A stretch of 64,000 nt of DNA, from contig NC_014365.1 of the NCBI RefSeq assembly GCF_000143965.1, forward strand, positions 2,569,501 to 2,633,500. Direction: 5' to 3'. The stretch comes from Desulfarculus baarsii DSM 2075. Its GTDB lineage: Bacteria > Desulfobacterota > Desulfarculia > Desulfarculales > Desulfarculaceae. The notes beneath the pieces were generated by a model. The model saw nothing but the letters and a program-made list of their open reading frames with translations, ran no database searches and had not been told where the DNA came from. The position numbers and the translations under genes are program-made. This document shows, one piece after another, positions 42,922-53,554 of the stretch (position 1 is the first letter of the stretch; every line of letters starts with the position of its first letter).

Positions 42922-43668
42922 ATGAAAAAAGTCTTCGAAGCGCCCAAGAGCCTCAAGCCCAACATCTTCCACTATTGTCCGGGCTGTGGTCACTCGATCA
43001 TCCACCGCCTGGTGGCCGAGGTCATCGACGAGCTTGGCTTCCGCGAGGAGGCCATCGGCGTGCCGCCGGCCGGCTGCGCGGTGTTGGCCTACAACTACTT
43101 CGACGTGGACATGGGCGAGGCCCCCCATGGCCGGGCCCTGGCCGTGGCCACGGGCATCAAGCGGGTGCTGCCGCAAAAGGTCGTCTTCACCTACCAGGGT
43201 GACGGCGACATCGCCGCCATCGGCACGGCCGAAACCATCCACGCGGCAAACCGCGGCGAGCGCATCACGGCCATCTTCGTCAACAACGGCGTTTACGGCA
43301 TGACCGGCGGCCAGATGGCCCCCACCACCCTGCCGGGCATGTACTCGACCACCACCCCCGGTGGCCGCGACGTGGCCCGCGATGGTTCGCCCCTGAACCT
43401 GACCGAGATGCTGGCCATCGCCAAGGGCAGCGTCTACCTCGAGCGCGTGGCCGTCACCTCGCCGGCCAAGGTCAACAAGGCCAAAAAGGCCATCAAAAAG
43501 GCCTTCCAGGCCCAGATCGACAACCTTGGCTTCAGCCTGGTCGAGGTGCTCTCGCCCTGCCCCACCAACTGGAAAATGCAGCCGGTGGCGGCCTGCCAGT
43601 GGGTCGAGGAGGAAATGACCCGGTTCTTCCCGCTGGGCGTAATCAAAGACGAGACCGGCTACAAATAG
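42922..43668 (+). CDS. 2-Oxoacid:ferredoxin oxidoreductase beta subunit (TPP-binding)
   Basis: This 248-aa subunit binds thiamine diphosphate: [15 protein letters not shown] at the N-terminus, [20 protein letters not shown] and [16 protein letters not shown]. The GDGD-to-NN spacing is that of the TPP motif. GGGAGG lies 6 bases before ATG 42922, one base after the alpha-subunit stop. Confidence 0.92.
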   Translation: MKKVFEAPKSLKPNIFHYCPGCGHSIIHRLVAEVIDELGFREEAIGVPPAGCAVLAYNYFDVDMGEAPHGRALAVATGIKRVLPQKVVFTYQGDGDIAAIGTAETIHAANRGERITAIFVNNGVYGMTGGQMAPTTLPGMYSTTTPGGRDVARDGSPLNLTEMLAIAKGSVYLERVAVTSPAKVNKAKKAIKKAFQAQIDNLGFSLVEVLSPCPTNWKMQPVAACQWVEEEMTRFFPLGVIKDETGYK

Positions 43669-43690
43669 CCGCCGCCGAAGGAGGTCAGCG

Positions 43691-44248
43691 TTGACCGTTA
43701 AAAGCATATTCGCCGGTTTCGGCGGCCAGGGCGTCCTGCTGATGGGCTACACCCTGGCCCTGACGGCCATGAACGAAGGCAAGGAAGTGACCTACCTGCC
43801 GTCCTACGGGGCGGAGGTGCGCGGCGGCACGGCCAACTGCACGGTGGTGGTCAGCGACCAGCCCATCGCCAGCCCCGTGGCCAGTTCGCCCGACATCATC
43901 GTGGTGATGAACAACCCCAGCCTGCTGCGTTTCGCCAACATCGTGCGACCCGGCGGGATGGTGTTGATCAACGAGGATTTGGTGCGCGACCAGATCGGCC
44001 GCGACGACGTGAAAATCATCAAGGCGCCCGTCAACAGCATCGCCCACGACCTGGGCGAGGACCGTTCGGCCAACGTGGTCATGCTGGGCGCCATGGCCCA
44101 GGCCACCGGCGTGGTCGGCCTCGATGCGCTCAAGGAGGCCCTGGCCGCCACCGGCCTGGGCAAAAAGGCCAAGGTTTTGGAACTCAACAGGCGGGCCCTG
44201 GATGCGGGCGCCGACCACGTTCGCCGCCTCGCGGCCAAGGAGAGCTAG
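43691..44248 (+). CDS. 2-Oxoacid:ferredoxin oxidoreductase gamma subunit
   Basis: This 185-aa subunit starts SIFAGFGGQGVLLMGYTLAL and has SYGAEVRGGTANCTVVVSD, both typical of the gamma chain, which helps bind CoA. The start is TTG (43691) with AAGGAGG upstream, the only TTG start I assign with good support in the operon. Two bases separate it from the ACT-domain gene. Confidence 0.92.
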   Translation: MTVKSIFAGFGGQGVLLMGYTLALTAMNEGKEVTYLPSYGAEVRGGTANCTVVVSDQPIASPVASSPDIIVVMNNPSLLRFANIVRPGGMVLINEDLVRDQIGRDDVKIIKAPVNSIAHDLGEDRSANVVMLGAMAQATGVVGLDALKEALAATGLGKKAKVLELNRRALDAGADHVRRLAAKES

Positions 44249-44250
44249 AG

Positions 44251-44688
44251 ATGACCGTCACCCAGCTCACCATCAACATCCCCGACCGTCCGGGTCAACT
44301 GGCCGCCATCAGCGAAATGATGGGCGAGGCGGGCGTCAACATCATCGCCTTCTTCGTCTCGACCAACACCCCCGGCGGCCAGGGCCTGATGCGTTTCGTG
44401 GCCGACAACCCCGAAAAAGCCTACAACGTGCTGGTCGGCCGCGGCGTCGACGTCAGCACCCAGCAGGTGCTGGCCGCCGAGACGCCCCATCACGCCGGCG
44501 GCTTGCAGGCCGTGCTCAACCCGCTCAAGCGCACCGACATCAACGTCCTGCACATCTACCCCACCATCCAGACCACCGAGTCGACGATCCTGATCATCGG
44601 CGTGGCCCCCGAGACCTTGCAAACGGCCGTCGAGGCCCTGCAAAAAGAGTGGATCCGCCTGTTTGACGAGGAACTCTACAACATGTGA
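44251..44688 (+). CDS. Double ACT-domain protein
   Basis: This 145-aa protein consists of two ACT domains: LTINIPDRPGQLAAISEMMG and GVNIIAFFVSTNT in the first half, and LKRTDINVLHIYPTIQTTES then TILIIGV in the second. ACT domains bind amino acids. As the last gene of the oxidoreductase operon it may sense a branched-chain or aromatic amino acid and adjust the enzyme's use, which is inference from context. Confidence 0.85.
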   Translation: MTVTQLTINIPDRPGQLAAISEMMGEAGVNIIAFFVSTNTPGGQGLMRFVADNPEKAYNVLVGRGVDVSTQQVLAAETPHHAGGLQAVLNPLKRTDINVLHIYPTIQTTESTILIIGVAPETLQTAVEALQKEWIRLFDEELYNM

Positions 44689-44720
44689 GGCGCGCGCCCG
44701 ACGCGGGCGACGATCGACGA

Positions 44721-44761
44721 AAAAACGCGGACCCGACCGATAAAGTCGGGCCCGCGTTTTT
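44721..44761 (+). terminator. Bidirectional terminator
   Basis: AAAAACGCGG plus CCCGAC pairs with GTCGGG plus CCCGCGTTTTT around a 7-base loop. It has A and T runs on both sides and lies between the ACT gene and the converging ABC binding-protein gene, so it can serve both. Confidence 0.85.
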
Positions 44762-44782
44762 GGCGTCACGCCGATCCGGGGC

Positions 44783-45997
44783 TTAGTGGTCCAGGCCCTC
44801 GTAGTCCTTGATGTCGAAGTTTTCGATGGTGATCCAGTCGGAGATCTTGCGGCCCATGCCCTTGACCTCGGGGTCGCAAACGGCCAGGAAGACGCTGTTG
44901 GCGCCCTGACGCTGCTCGGGGGTGAAGGTCAGCGGCGCGCCCAAGCCCTCGCTCCAACCCTTGAAGGTCTCCATCTGCTTGATGAAATTGTCATAGCTCA
45001 GGTCGTTGCCGCAGCGCTTGATGCCTTCGACCATGGGCATGGCGTAGAGGATGCCCGAGGTGTAGAAAGCGCCCCAACGCTCTTGCGGGGCGTACTTCTG
45101 CCAGGCTTCGCGCAGCTTGACCATCATCGGATGGTCGGACCAGGGCAGTTCGCCGAAGGTCGAGAAGATCACGCCCTTCCACAGGCCCTTGGTGATCTTG
45201 TACATCAGCTCGGGGTCGGCCAGGGTGGTGCTGGTCATGAACTGGGGCTTGAAGCCCATCTTGGCGGCGGTGCCCAGGGTGATGGCGGCCTGCTTGGGCA
45301 GCAACCACAGAACGACCACTTCGCAACCGGCTTCCTTGAGCTTGAGCACCTGGGTGCTCAGGTCGGTGTCGGTGACCTCGGTGGAGACGGCGGCGGCCAG
45401 CTCCAGCTTGTGGTCGCGCAGCTCCTTGCGAGCGCCCATCAGGCCGCCCTTGCCGTAGTCGTCATTCTGGTAGAGGAAGCCGATCTTGGTCTTCTTGAGG
45501 GTGTCGAGGGCGTGGCGGACCAACAGGGCCGCGTCGACCGGGTAGGTCGGGTAGACGCCGAAGATGTTCTTCTTGGGCGGGATCGTCCAGTGGGTGGAGC
45601 CAGACGACGGCGAGACCCAGGGGATGTTTTTCTCGACCAGGTAAGGCATCACGGCCATGCCCGGGCTGGTGCCCACGCCGCCGACAAAGCCCCAAACGCC
45701 TTCATTTTCGACCAACTCTTTGACGATGGCCTTGGTGCGGTTGGGTTGATAGCCGTCGTCGCGCAGATAATAGGCGATCTTGCGGCCGTTGACGCCGCCT
45801 TCGTCGTTAAGCATCTTGAAATACAAGTCGGTTCCGCGGGCCACCGCGCCCCAGAGGGCCGCCGGTCCGGTCTGGGGGCCCCACTGGCCGATCTTGATCT
45901 CGGTGTCGGTCACGCCCCTGACCTCGGCGGCCATCGCCGTGGCGCACAGGGCCGCGCTCATCACCAATGCCAGAAACAAGCTCAAAAACCTTTTCAT
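44783..45997 (-). CDS. LivK-type ABC transporter substrate-binding protein
   Basis: This 404-aa periplasmic protein has a signal peptide (MKRFLSLFLALVMSAALCAT, cut near AMAAE), then VTDTEIKIGQWGPQTGP, GGVNGRKIAYYLRDDGYQP and GFVGGVGTSPGMAVMPYLVE, the type I periplasmic binding fold of the branched-chain amino acid/amide family. ATG 45997 has GAGAGGAA upstream. No permease or ATPase genes are near, so it is an orphan. Its position beside the oxidoreductase and ACT genes suggests a linked amino acid substrate. Confidence 0.9.
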   Translation of the reverse strand: MKRFLSLFLALVMSAALCATAMAAEVRGVTDTEIKIGQWGPQTGPAALWGAVARGTDLYFKMLNDEGGVNGRKIAYYLRDDGYQPNRTKAIVKELVENEGVWGFVGGVGTSPGMAVMPYLVEKNIPWVSPSSGSTHWTIPPKKNIFGVYPTYPVDAALLVRHALDTLKKTKIGFLYQNDDYGKGGLMGARKELRDHKLELAAAVSTEVTDTDLSTQVLKLKEAGCEVVVLWLLPKQAAITLGTAAKMGFKPQFMTSTTLADPELMYKITKGLWKGVIFSTFGELPWSDHPMMVKLREAWQKYAPQERWGAFYTSGILYAMPMVEGIKRCGNDLSYDNFIKQMETFKGWSEGLGAPLTFTPEQRQGANSVFLAVCDPEVKGMGRKISDWITIENFDIKDYEGLDH

Positions 45998-46349
45998 GTT
46001 CCTCTCCCTCGAGACGTTTTCAATGCGTGCCGACGGTATGCCATCTCGAATACCGCACCGCCGAACTTCGTCGACCAAGAAGCCAAATCGCAAGCCTTTC
46101 GCCGGCTTCGCCGCGGCCAGCGCCGCCAAGCCACCCCAAGGCGACGCCTCCGGCCACGCCAGCCAGCGCGAGCGGCCATCGTCATCGCCGACGACCGTCC
46201 ATATTCACGATCCGGCAATAACGAGTCTAGAATATCCCAACGCCGATTTTCAATGCGAAATAAGCGACCACTTGTCGTTGTGATGAAATTTACAAGCAGC
46301 GGTTATTTTTTTTGACGATTTTTGAAGCCATGACTTTTGGATAGGCCAT
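45998..46349 (-). other. Upstream region of the binding-protein gene
   Basis: This gap of about 350 bases contains no coding frame I can support. It is the leader and promoter region of the binding-protein gene on the minus strand. Its distal part (46200-46330) is AT-richer than the surroundings, but I could not fix a clear -35/-10 pair. Confidence 0.5.
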
Positions 46350-46376
46350 AAGAAAAGGCCGCCGAACACGGCGGCC
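46350..46376 (-). terminator. Terminator of the DsrE-like gene set
   Basis: GGCCGCCG and CGGCGGCC (46357-46376) form an 8-bp perfect stem with an AACA loop. On the minus strand it is followed by TTTTCTTAT. It is 26 bases past the stop of the 56-aa gene. Confidence 0.82.
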
Positions 46377-46401
46377 CCGTTTGGCGACGCCGGTGATCAG
46401 T

Positions 46402-46572
46402 TCACCACCAGCTTATCACTTCGTCGCTGTCAAAGACAAGCTCCACCAGTTTGGCGTAATCGGCGTCTTCGTAAAGATTGAACCGCCGCGCCTGCTTGCC
46501 CTCGGCCAGTTTCTCGGCCAAAAACGTGGTGGTCTTGTCGGGTTCGGTTTTGAATATCATCAAGTGCTTCAC
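46402..46572 (-). CDS. 56-aa hypothetical protein downstream of DsrE-like genes
   Basis: This short gene encodes 56 residues, starting VKHLMIFKTEPDKTTTFLAE (GTG start, read as Met) and ending DEVISWW. GGGAGG lies 6 bases before the GTG at 46572. It begins 11 bases after the preceding DsrE-like gene and is followed by a strong terminator, so it is the last gene of a three-gene unit. It may be a small DsrH/TusB-like partner: the size is small for that family but the MIFKTEPD start and Trp-ended tail are suggestive only. Confidence 0.7.
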   Translation of the reverse strand: MKHLMIFKTEPDKTTTFLAEKLAEGKQARRFNLYEDADYAKLVELVFDSDEVISWW

Positions 46573-46583
46573 GCCACGCCTCC

Positions 46584-46892
46584 CTAGAACGGCACGACCA
46601 GTTCATATTGCTTGATTTTTTCGGCCATGTCCTCCAGGGACATGTACTGCACCTGCTCGAAGTTGTCCACGTTGGCCTGGACGTTGCTGTAGACCTCGCC
46701 TTCCAGGTCGTCGACGAGCATCTCCAGGTTTTCGCGCAGGTCGTCGATGGTCTTGGACGCGGGCACCCGCATTTCGTGATCGACCACGAACGCCGCGCAC
46801 CACATGTTTTCCACCAACAGGCCCAGCGTGGAGCGAATGCCTTCCCAACAGTCGTCTTTTTTGATAATGAACGCGACTTTTTCGACCTTCAT
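46584..46892 (-). CDS. DsrE-like small protein
   Basis: This 102-aa protein starts VEKVAFIIKKDDCWEGIRST, then LGLLVENMWCAAFVVDHEM, which follows the beta-alpha-beta layout of DsrE/DsrF-like proteins. Two Cys residues (in DDCW and MWCA) could be functional. GGGAGG lies about 7 bases upstream. It sits 12 bases after another DsrE-like gene. DsrE relatives bind or pass on sulfur or act as small accessory proteins; the role here is open. Confidence 0.65.
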   Translation of the reverse strand: MKVEKVAFIIKKDDCWEGIRSTLGLLVENMWCAAFVVDHEMRVPASKTIDDLRENLEMLVDDLEGEVYSNVQANVDNFEQVQYMSLEDMAEKIKQYELVVPF

Positions 46893-46904
46893 CTGCCGGC
46901 CTCC

Positions 46905-47207
46905 CTATAATACGATATAGCGGTCACAGTCCTCGATCAGGTGACCGTGGCGCATCTGCGTGGCGAAATCCTCGTCCTTGACCACCGGCACCGGCTTTTG
47001 CAGCTTGAAAAACTCGAAACCGACGTTGCACAGGCTGATGGTGGTCTTGCCCTCCATCTCGGGGAAACGCGGGTGCTGCGTCAACAACACGCCTTCGGCG
47101 CTGAGAAACACGATGACCTCATGCCCCGACGCCCTGGCCGCGTCGGTGATCCCGATCAGGTGATCGATGTGCTTATCCGAGGAAACCAGTATGCCCAGTT
47201 TGCCCAT
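46905..47207 (-). CDS. DsrE/F-like protein
   Basis: This 100-aa protein has KLGILVSSDKHIDHLIGITD, AARASGHEVIVFLSAEGVLL and TTISLCNVGFEFFKLQ, the pattern of DsrE/F-like proteins in which a Cys follows the third strand. ATG 47207 has GGAG 8 bases upstream. It is the first gene of the three-gene unit on the minus strand. No dsrAB or other sulfur genes are in the window. Confidence 0.75.
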   Translation of the reverse strand: MGKLGILVSSDKHIDHLIGITDAARASGHEVIVFLSAEGVLLTQHPRFPEMEGKTTISLCNVGFEFFKLQKPVPVVKDEDFATQMRHGHLIEDCDRYIVL

Positions 47208-47233
47208 TAAACAATCTCCATGTCTTGCGGTGC

Positions 47234-47260
47234 GAAACGAAACGGGCCCGAAGCGCCCGT
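47234..47260 (-). terminator. Terminator of the heparinase-like gene
   Basis: On the minus strand ACGGGC and GCCCGT form a stem around a short loop, followed by TTCGTTT. It lies 46 bases past the stop of the heparinase-like gene and just upstream of the DsrE-like set. Confidence 0.6.
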
Positions 47261-47306
47261 CAACTGCCAGTTTAGCCAAAAATTATATCACAATGTAACT
47301 TATTGT

Positions 47307-49184
47307 TCAGCCCTCACCCCAGACAAAGCTGGTCGTCAGCCGGGCCTGGCCCACCACCGAGGCGAAAACCCGCACCACCCAGGTCGGCTCCACCGAGCCC
47401 GGCCGCACGGCCAGCCAGCCCAACGGCGGGTCCAGCCGGCCGCGCAGCAACTCGGCCCCGGCCTTGGCGTCGGGGCGCATCAGCACCACGCCAAAGGCCC
47501 CGCCAATGACGAACATGCCGTCTTCCTGACGCTGGACCTGCACCTCCGGCGGCAGGTGAAAAAACAGCTCCAACATGTGTTGGGCCTTGGCCACCACTTG
47601 ATCGACCACGCTGAGCAGGCCGCGTCGGCCGTCGAGGAACACCCGCCGCCGCAAAATCGGCCCACCGGCCAGATGGCGATAGCCATCGTAGCTGGCCGCG
47701 GCAAAGGCGTGGGTCTCGGTTTGCTCCAGGCCCTCCAGGGTGACCACGCCGCCGCCGGGCCGCGCGCCGTCCAGCAGGGCCGCGTTCTGCGCCTGGCGCG
47801 AGCGCAGATGGGGGCCCAGGGGCCCCTCGAAGGCCGGGCCGGGCGTCAACAGCAGCGGCCGGCCGTCCAGGCAAAAACTGACGGCCAGGGCCTGGGCCTG
47901 CCACTGATAGCCGTCGCTGGCCAGCCTGGGGCCGGTGCGAAAGAGCGCCTCGGCGCGGCGGTCGCCGGCGGCCAGGCACAACGACGACAGGCCCATGGCC
48001 GGCGCGTCGATGGCCTCGGGCGGTTTGGCCCAGGCCAGGCGGCGCAGGCCCTCCACGGCCTGATGGCCCATCAACCAAAACAGCGGCTCGTCCAACTGGC
48101 GGTCGGCGCGCAGTTCCGGCTCGCCCAGCAGCAGCGCGGCCAGGTTGGCCGGCCAGGCCAGGGCGCGCTCGGGCTTTTGGCCGGCGTCCAGGCGCAACGC
48201 CTCGGCCGCCGGGGCCCAACCCCAGGCCTGGCCGCAACCCCAGGGCGGCGCGCCAGCCCGGCAGCAGGCGGCCACCGGCCACAGGGCCTCGGCCAGGCCC
48301 GACGCCTCCAGGCCAGCCTTGCGAGCCAGCCACAGGCCCAACGCCCCCCATTGGCCGGCCGTGGCCGTGGCCATGGTCGGCCGGGCCGGGCCCACGCGGT
48401 CCCAGGCGGCCAGGGCCGGGCCGGCGCTTTCCGCCCCCAGCTTGAGCCAGTGGCCGGACTCGGGCAAAAACGATAGCGACCGGCCCAGGTGCATCAGGGC
48501 CACGGCCGGGGCCAGTTGCTCCAGGCCCGGCTCGGCGGCGGTCTCCAGGGCTCCGGCCAAGACCATGCCCGCCACCCGCAGGTCGACCACCGCCTGGGCC
48601 GTCACCGCCGCCTCCAGCCGCGAGACCACGCCCACCAGGCGCAAGGCCCACAGCCAGTTGACGACCCTGGTGGCCACCCAGGCCGCCTCGACCCAGCCGG
48701 GGCCCATCAGCGGCGGGCTCATGAGATGAAATTCGCGCATCTGGCGCTCGACGGCCGAGAGATAATCCGCCTCGCCCGCGATCAGCCAGGCCCTGGCCAG
48801 GCGCGTGACGATCTGGCCGCTCAGCCAGGGCCAGAGTCTGTGTTGCTCGTCGGGCGAAAGACGCAGCTTGCCCGCCGGCAGCGGACCGCCCGCATCCGGC
48901 CGGGGTGGCAGGCGCGCGGCCTCACGCCGGCTCTGGGCCATCAGGCCGGGGCCGTCGAAGAGCGAACCGAAAAAACGCGCTTGCCGCTGATCGGCGGCCA
49001 GAGGCAGGGCCAGGGGCAGCTCCATCTCCAGCCGCGCGGCCAGGCCCTCGGGCCGACCGGCGTAACCGCATTGGCGAAGCAGCCGTTCCACCGCCCGGTC
49101 GCCGGCCAACTCCTCGGCCACCTTGGCCGCGGTGGCGTTGCGGGCCAGGCGCTTGAAAACGCTATCGAGGTCGAAACGTTTCAT
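47307..49184 (-). CDS. Heparinase II/III-like protein, catalytic residues apparently lost
   Basis: This 625-aa protein has an all-alpha N-terminal half (about residues 90-370, with WVEAAWVATRVVNWLWALRL) and a C-terminal beta region (about 420-625), the layout of the heparinase II/III family. In active members a His-rich motif (HxHxD) and an R-xx-AHN motif are conserved. Here the matching places read YQWQAQALAVSF and SRQAQNAALLDG, so the key His residues seem to be Gln. There is no signal peptide, and no polysaccharide genes are near. ATG 49184 is the family start, but its ribosome site is weak. Confidence 0.72.
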   Translation of the reverse strand: MKRFDLDSVFKRLARNATAAKVAEELAGDRAVERLLRQCGYAGRPEGLAARLEMELPLALPLAADQRQARFFGSLFDGPGLMAQSRREAARLPPRPDAGGPLPAGKLRLSPDEQHRLWPWLSGQIVTRLARAWLIAGEADYLSAVERQMREFHLMSPPLMGPGWVEAAWVATRVVNWLWALRLVGVVSRLEAAVTAQAVVDLRVAGMVLAGALETAAEPGLEQLAPAVALMHLGRSLSFLPESGHWLKLGAESAGPALAAWDRVGPARPTMATATAGQWGALGLWLARKAGLEASGLAEALWPVAACCRAGAPPWGCGQAWGWAPAAEALRLDAGQKPERALAWPANLAALLLGEPELRADRQLDEPLFWLMGHQAVEGLRRLAWAKPPEAIDAPAMGLSSLCLAAGDRRAEALFRTGPRLASDGYQWQAQALAVSFCLDGRPLLLTPGPAFEGPLGPHLRSRQAQNAALLDGARPGGGVVTLEGLEQTETHAFAAASYDGYRHLAGGPILRRRVFLDGRRGLLSVVDQVVAKAQHMLELFFHLPPEVQVQRQEDGMFVIGGAFGVVLMRPDAKAGAELLRGRLDPPLGWLAVRPGSVEPTWVVRVFASVVGQARLTTSFVWGEG

Positions 49185-49507
49185 CGATCGATCGCGGGGT
49201 TCGCGGGCATGGGGCGCTCTCCAGACAAGGCCGCGCAAAAGGTGACAGCGGCCGCCGCTTGCAAAGATAGCACAGACCGCCGCCTCGTCCACGACCTGTT
49301 TGCCCGCCGCGCCCCTTGCCAAGTCGCGGCGATTCTGCTAAAAAGAGCCATCCGGGCCGACGGGGCCCCTTTTCGTTTTTTGGGCGGTCGATGTCGCTGA
49401 CGCACGATGCGGCCCGAGTCCCCGACGGCCGGCCTCCTCGACGAACGGCGGGCATGTTTTTTTCGACGGCCCCCGCGCGGCGGCCATTTTCGTTTTTCTG
49501 GCGGCGG
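49185..49507. other. Divergent intergenic region with a duplicated 34-base segment
   Basis: This 323-bp gap lies between the divergent heparinase-like and ppx/gppA genes. It holds two copies of a T-rich then GC-rich 34-base segment (49370-49403 and 49487-49520). No gene is supported elsewhere in it; a frame open on the plus strand from 49316 looks non-coding before 49508. Confidence 0.6.
49370..49403 (+). repeat. Direct repeat, copy 1
   Basis: The segment starts TTTTCGTTTTTTGGGCGG and ends GATGTCGCTGACGC. It matches the copy at 49487-49520 at 29 of 34 positions, without gaps, at a 117-base offset (117 is a multiple of 3). Confidence 0.75.

Positions 49508-49520
<13 letters not shown>
49487..49520 (+). 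repeat. Direct repeat, copy 2 (spans the ppx/gppA start)
   Basis: The segment starts TTTTCGTTTTTCTGGCGG and ends GATGTCGTTGACGC. It includes the ATG at 49508 chosen for the ppx/gppA gene. The first copy has an ATG at the matching place (49391). Confidence 0.75.
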
Positions 49521-51935
<2,415 letters not shown>

Positions 51936-51959
51936 CCCCAGAGCATTGGACAAAAGCCC

Positions 51960-53513
51960 GTGGCAGACATTCACGCCGAAAAAATATTGATCCTGGACTT
52001 TGGCTCGCAGACCACCCAGCTCATCGCCCGCCGCGTGCGCGAGGCCAGGGTCTATTGCGAGATCCACCCCTGCACCATGCCCCTGGAGCGCGTCAAGGCC
52101 TTCAACCCCCGGGGCGTGATCCTCTCCGGTGGGCCGGCCTCGGTCTACGCCGTCGACGCGCCCAAGGTGGACCCCGGCGTCTTTGAACTGGGCGCGCCAG
52201 TGCTGGGCATCTGCTACGGCATGCAGATCATCACCCACCTGTTGGGCGGCGTGGTGGCCAGGGGCGAAAAGCGCGAATACGGCCCGGCCAAGCTGAGCCT
52301 GCGCCAGGCCATCGGCCTCTTTGGCGAGTTGGACCAGGCCCAGCCCGTGCCGGTGTGGATGAGCCACGGCGACCGCATCGAGCAACTGCCGCCGGGCTTC
52401 CAGGTGCTGGCCACCAGCGAAAACTCGCCCGTGGCGGCCATGGGCGACCCGGCGCGGCGCATCTACGGCGTGCAGTTCCACCCCGAGGTGGCCCACACGC
52501 CCCAGGGCGCGACCATGCTGGCCTCCTTCGTGCTGGGCGAGTGCCGCTGCCAGCCGATCTGGACCATGCACAACTTCGCCGAGGCCACCATCGCCGACTT
52601 CAAGGCCCGTCTTGGCGGCAAGAAGGTGCTATGCGCGCTGTCGGGCGGGGTGGATTCGTCGGTGGTGGCGCTGTTGCTGCACAAGGCCATCGGCCCGGAT
52701 CTGCACTGCATTTTTGTCGACAACGGCCTGCTGCGCGCCGGCGAGGTCAACGAGGTCAGCAACGTCTTCCGCGAGGTTTTTGGCGTCAACCTGGTGGTGG
52801 CCAAGGCCGCCGAGCTGTTCCTCTCGCGTCTGGCCGGGGTGGTCGACCCCGAACAAAAGCGGCGCATCATCGGCCACACCTTCATCGAGGTCTTCGAGGC
52901 CGAGGCCAAAAAGATCGGCAAAGTCGACTACCTGGCCCAGGGCACGCTCTACCCCGACGTCATCGAGTCGGTCAGCTTCCGTGGGCCCAGCGCGGTGATC
53001 AAGAGCCACCATAACGTAGGCGGCCTGCCCGAGCACATGAAAATGGAGCTGGTCGAGCCCCTGCGCGAGCTGTTCAAGGACGAATGCCGCGAGGTGGGCC
53101 GCGAACTGGGTCTGCCCGAAACCATCGTCGGCCGTCAGCCCTTCCCTGGTCCGGGCCTGGCCATCCGCATCATGGGCGAAGTCAGCGGGCCCAAACTGGC
53201 CACCTTGCGCCAGGCCGACGGCATCGTGCTGGAGGAAATGCGCGCCGCCGGGCTCTATGACAAAGTCTGGCAGAGCTTCGCCGTGCTGGTTCCGGTGAAA
53301 ACCGTGGGCGTCATGGGCGACGAGCGCACCTACGAGGACGTCATCGCCCTGCGCGTGGTCGACAGCGTCGACGCCATGACCGCCGACTGGACCCGCGTGC
53401 CCTATCAGGTGCTGGCCACCATCAGCAGCCGGATCATCAACGAAGTGGCCGGCGTCAACCGCGTGGTTTTGGACATATCGAGCAAACCGCCCGCCACCAT
53501 CGAGTGGGAATAG
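51960..53513 (+). CDS. guaA: GMP synthase (glutamine-hydrolysing)
   Basis: GuaA aminates XMP to GMP. The 517-aa protein has a class I glutamine amidotransferase domain ([19 protein letters not shown]; nucleophile Cys about residue 85 in [17 protein letters not shown]), an ATP-pyrophosphatase domain ([20 protein letters not shown]) and the C-terminal dimer domain ([26 protein letters not shown]). The start is GTG 51960. guaB-guaA form an operon. Confidence 0.97.
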   Translation: MADIHAEKILILDFGSQTTQLIARRVREARVYCEIHPCTMPLERVKAFNPRGVILSGGPASVYAVDAPKVDPGVFELGAPVLGICYGMQIITHLLGGVVARGEKREYGPAKLSLRQAIGLFGELDQAQPVPVWMSHGDRIEQLPPGFQVLATSENSPVAAMGDPARRIYGVQFHPEVAHTPQGATMLASFVLGECRCQPIWTMHNFAEATIADFKARLGGKKVLCALSGGVDSSVVALLLHKAIGPDLHCIFVDNGLLRAGEVNEVSNVFREVFGVNLVVAKAAELFLSRLAGVVDPEQKRRIIGHTFIEVFEAEAKKIGKVDYLAQGTLYPDVIESVSFRGPSAVIKSHHNVGGLPEHMKMELVEPLRELFKDECREVGRELGLPETIVGRQPFPGPGLAIRIMGEVSGPKLATLRQADGIVLEEMRAAGLYDKVWQSFAVLVPVKTVGVMGDERTYEDVIALRVVDSVDAMTADWTRVPYQVLATISSRIINEVAGVNRVVLDISSKPPATIEWE

Positions 53514-53554
53514 GCCAAGGGCGGCCGGCCGACACGCCGCCGCCAAGGATGATC

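Noticed and set aside
45998-46349. Plus-strand frames across the region upstream of the binding-protein gene
   Set aside because: They lack ribosome sites and family similarity and run antisense through the start of a clear gene or its leader.
49316-49507. Long N-terminal extension of the ppx/gppA protein
   Set aside because: The added residues come from the duplicated segment and Arg/Pro-rich shadow sequence. Ppx proteins normally begin a few residues before DLGSN.
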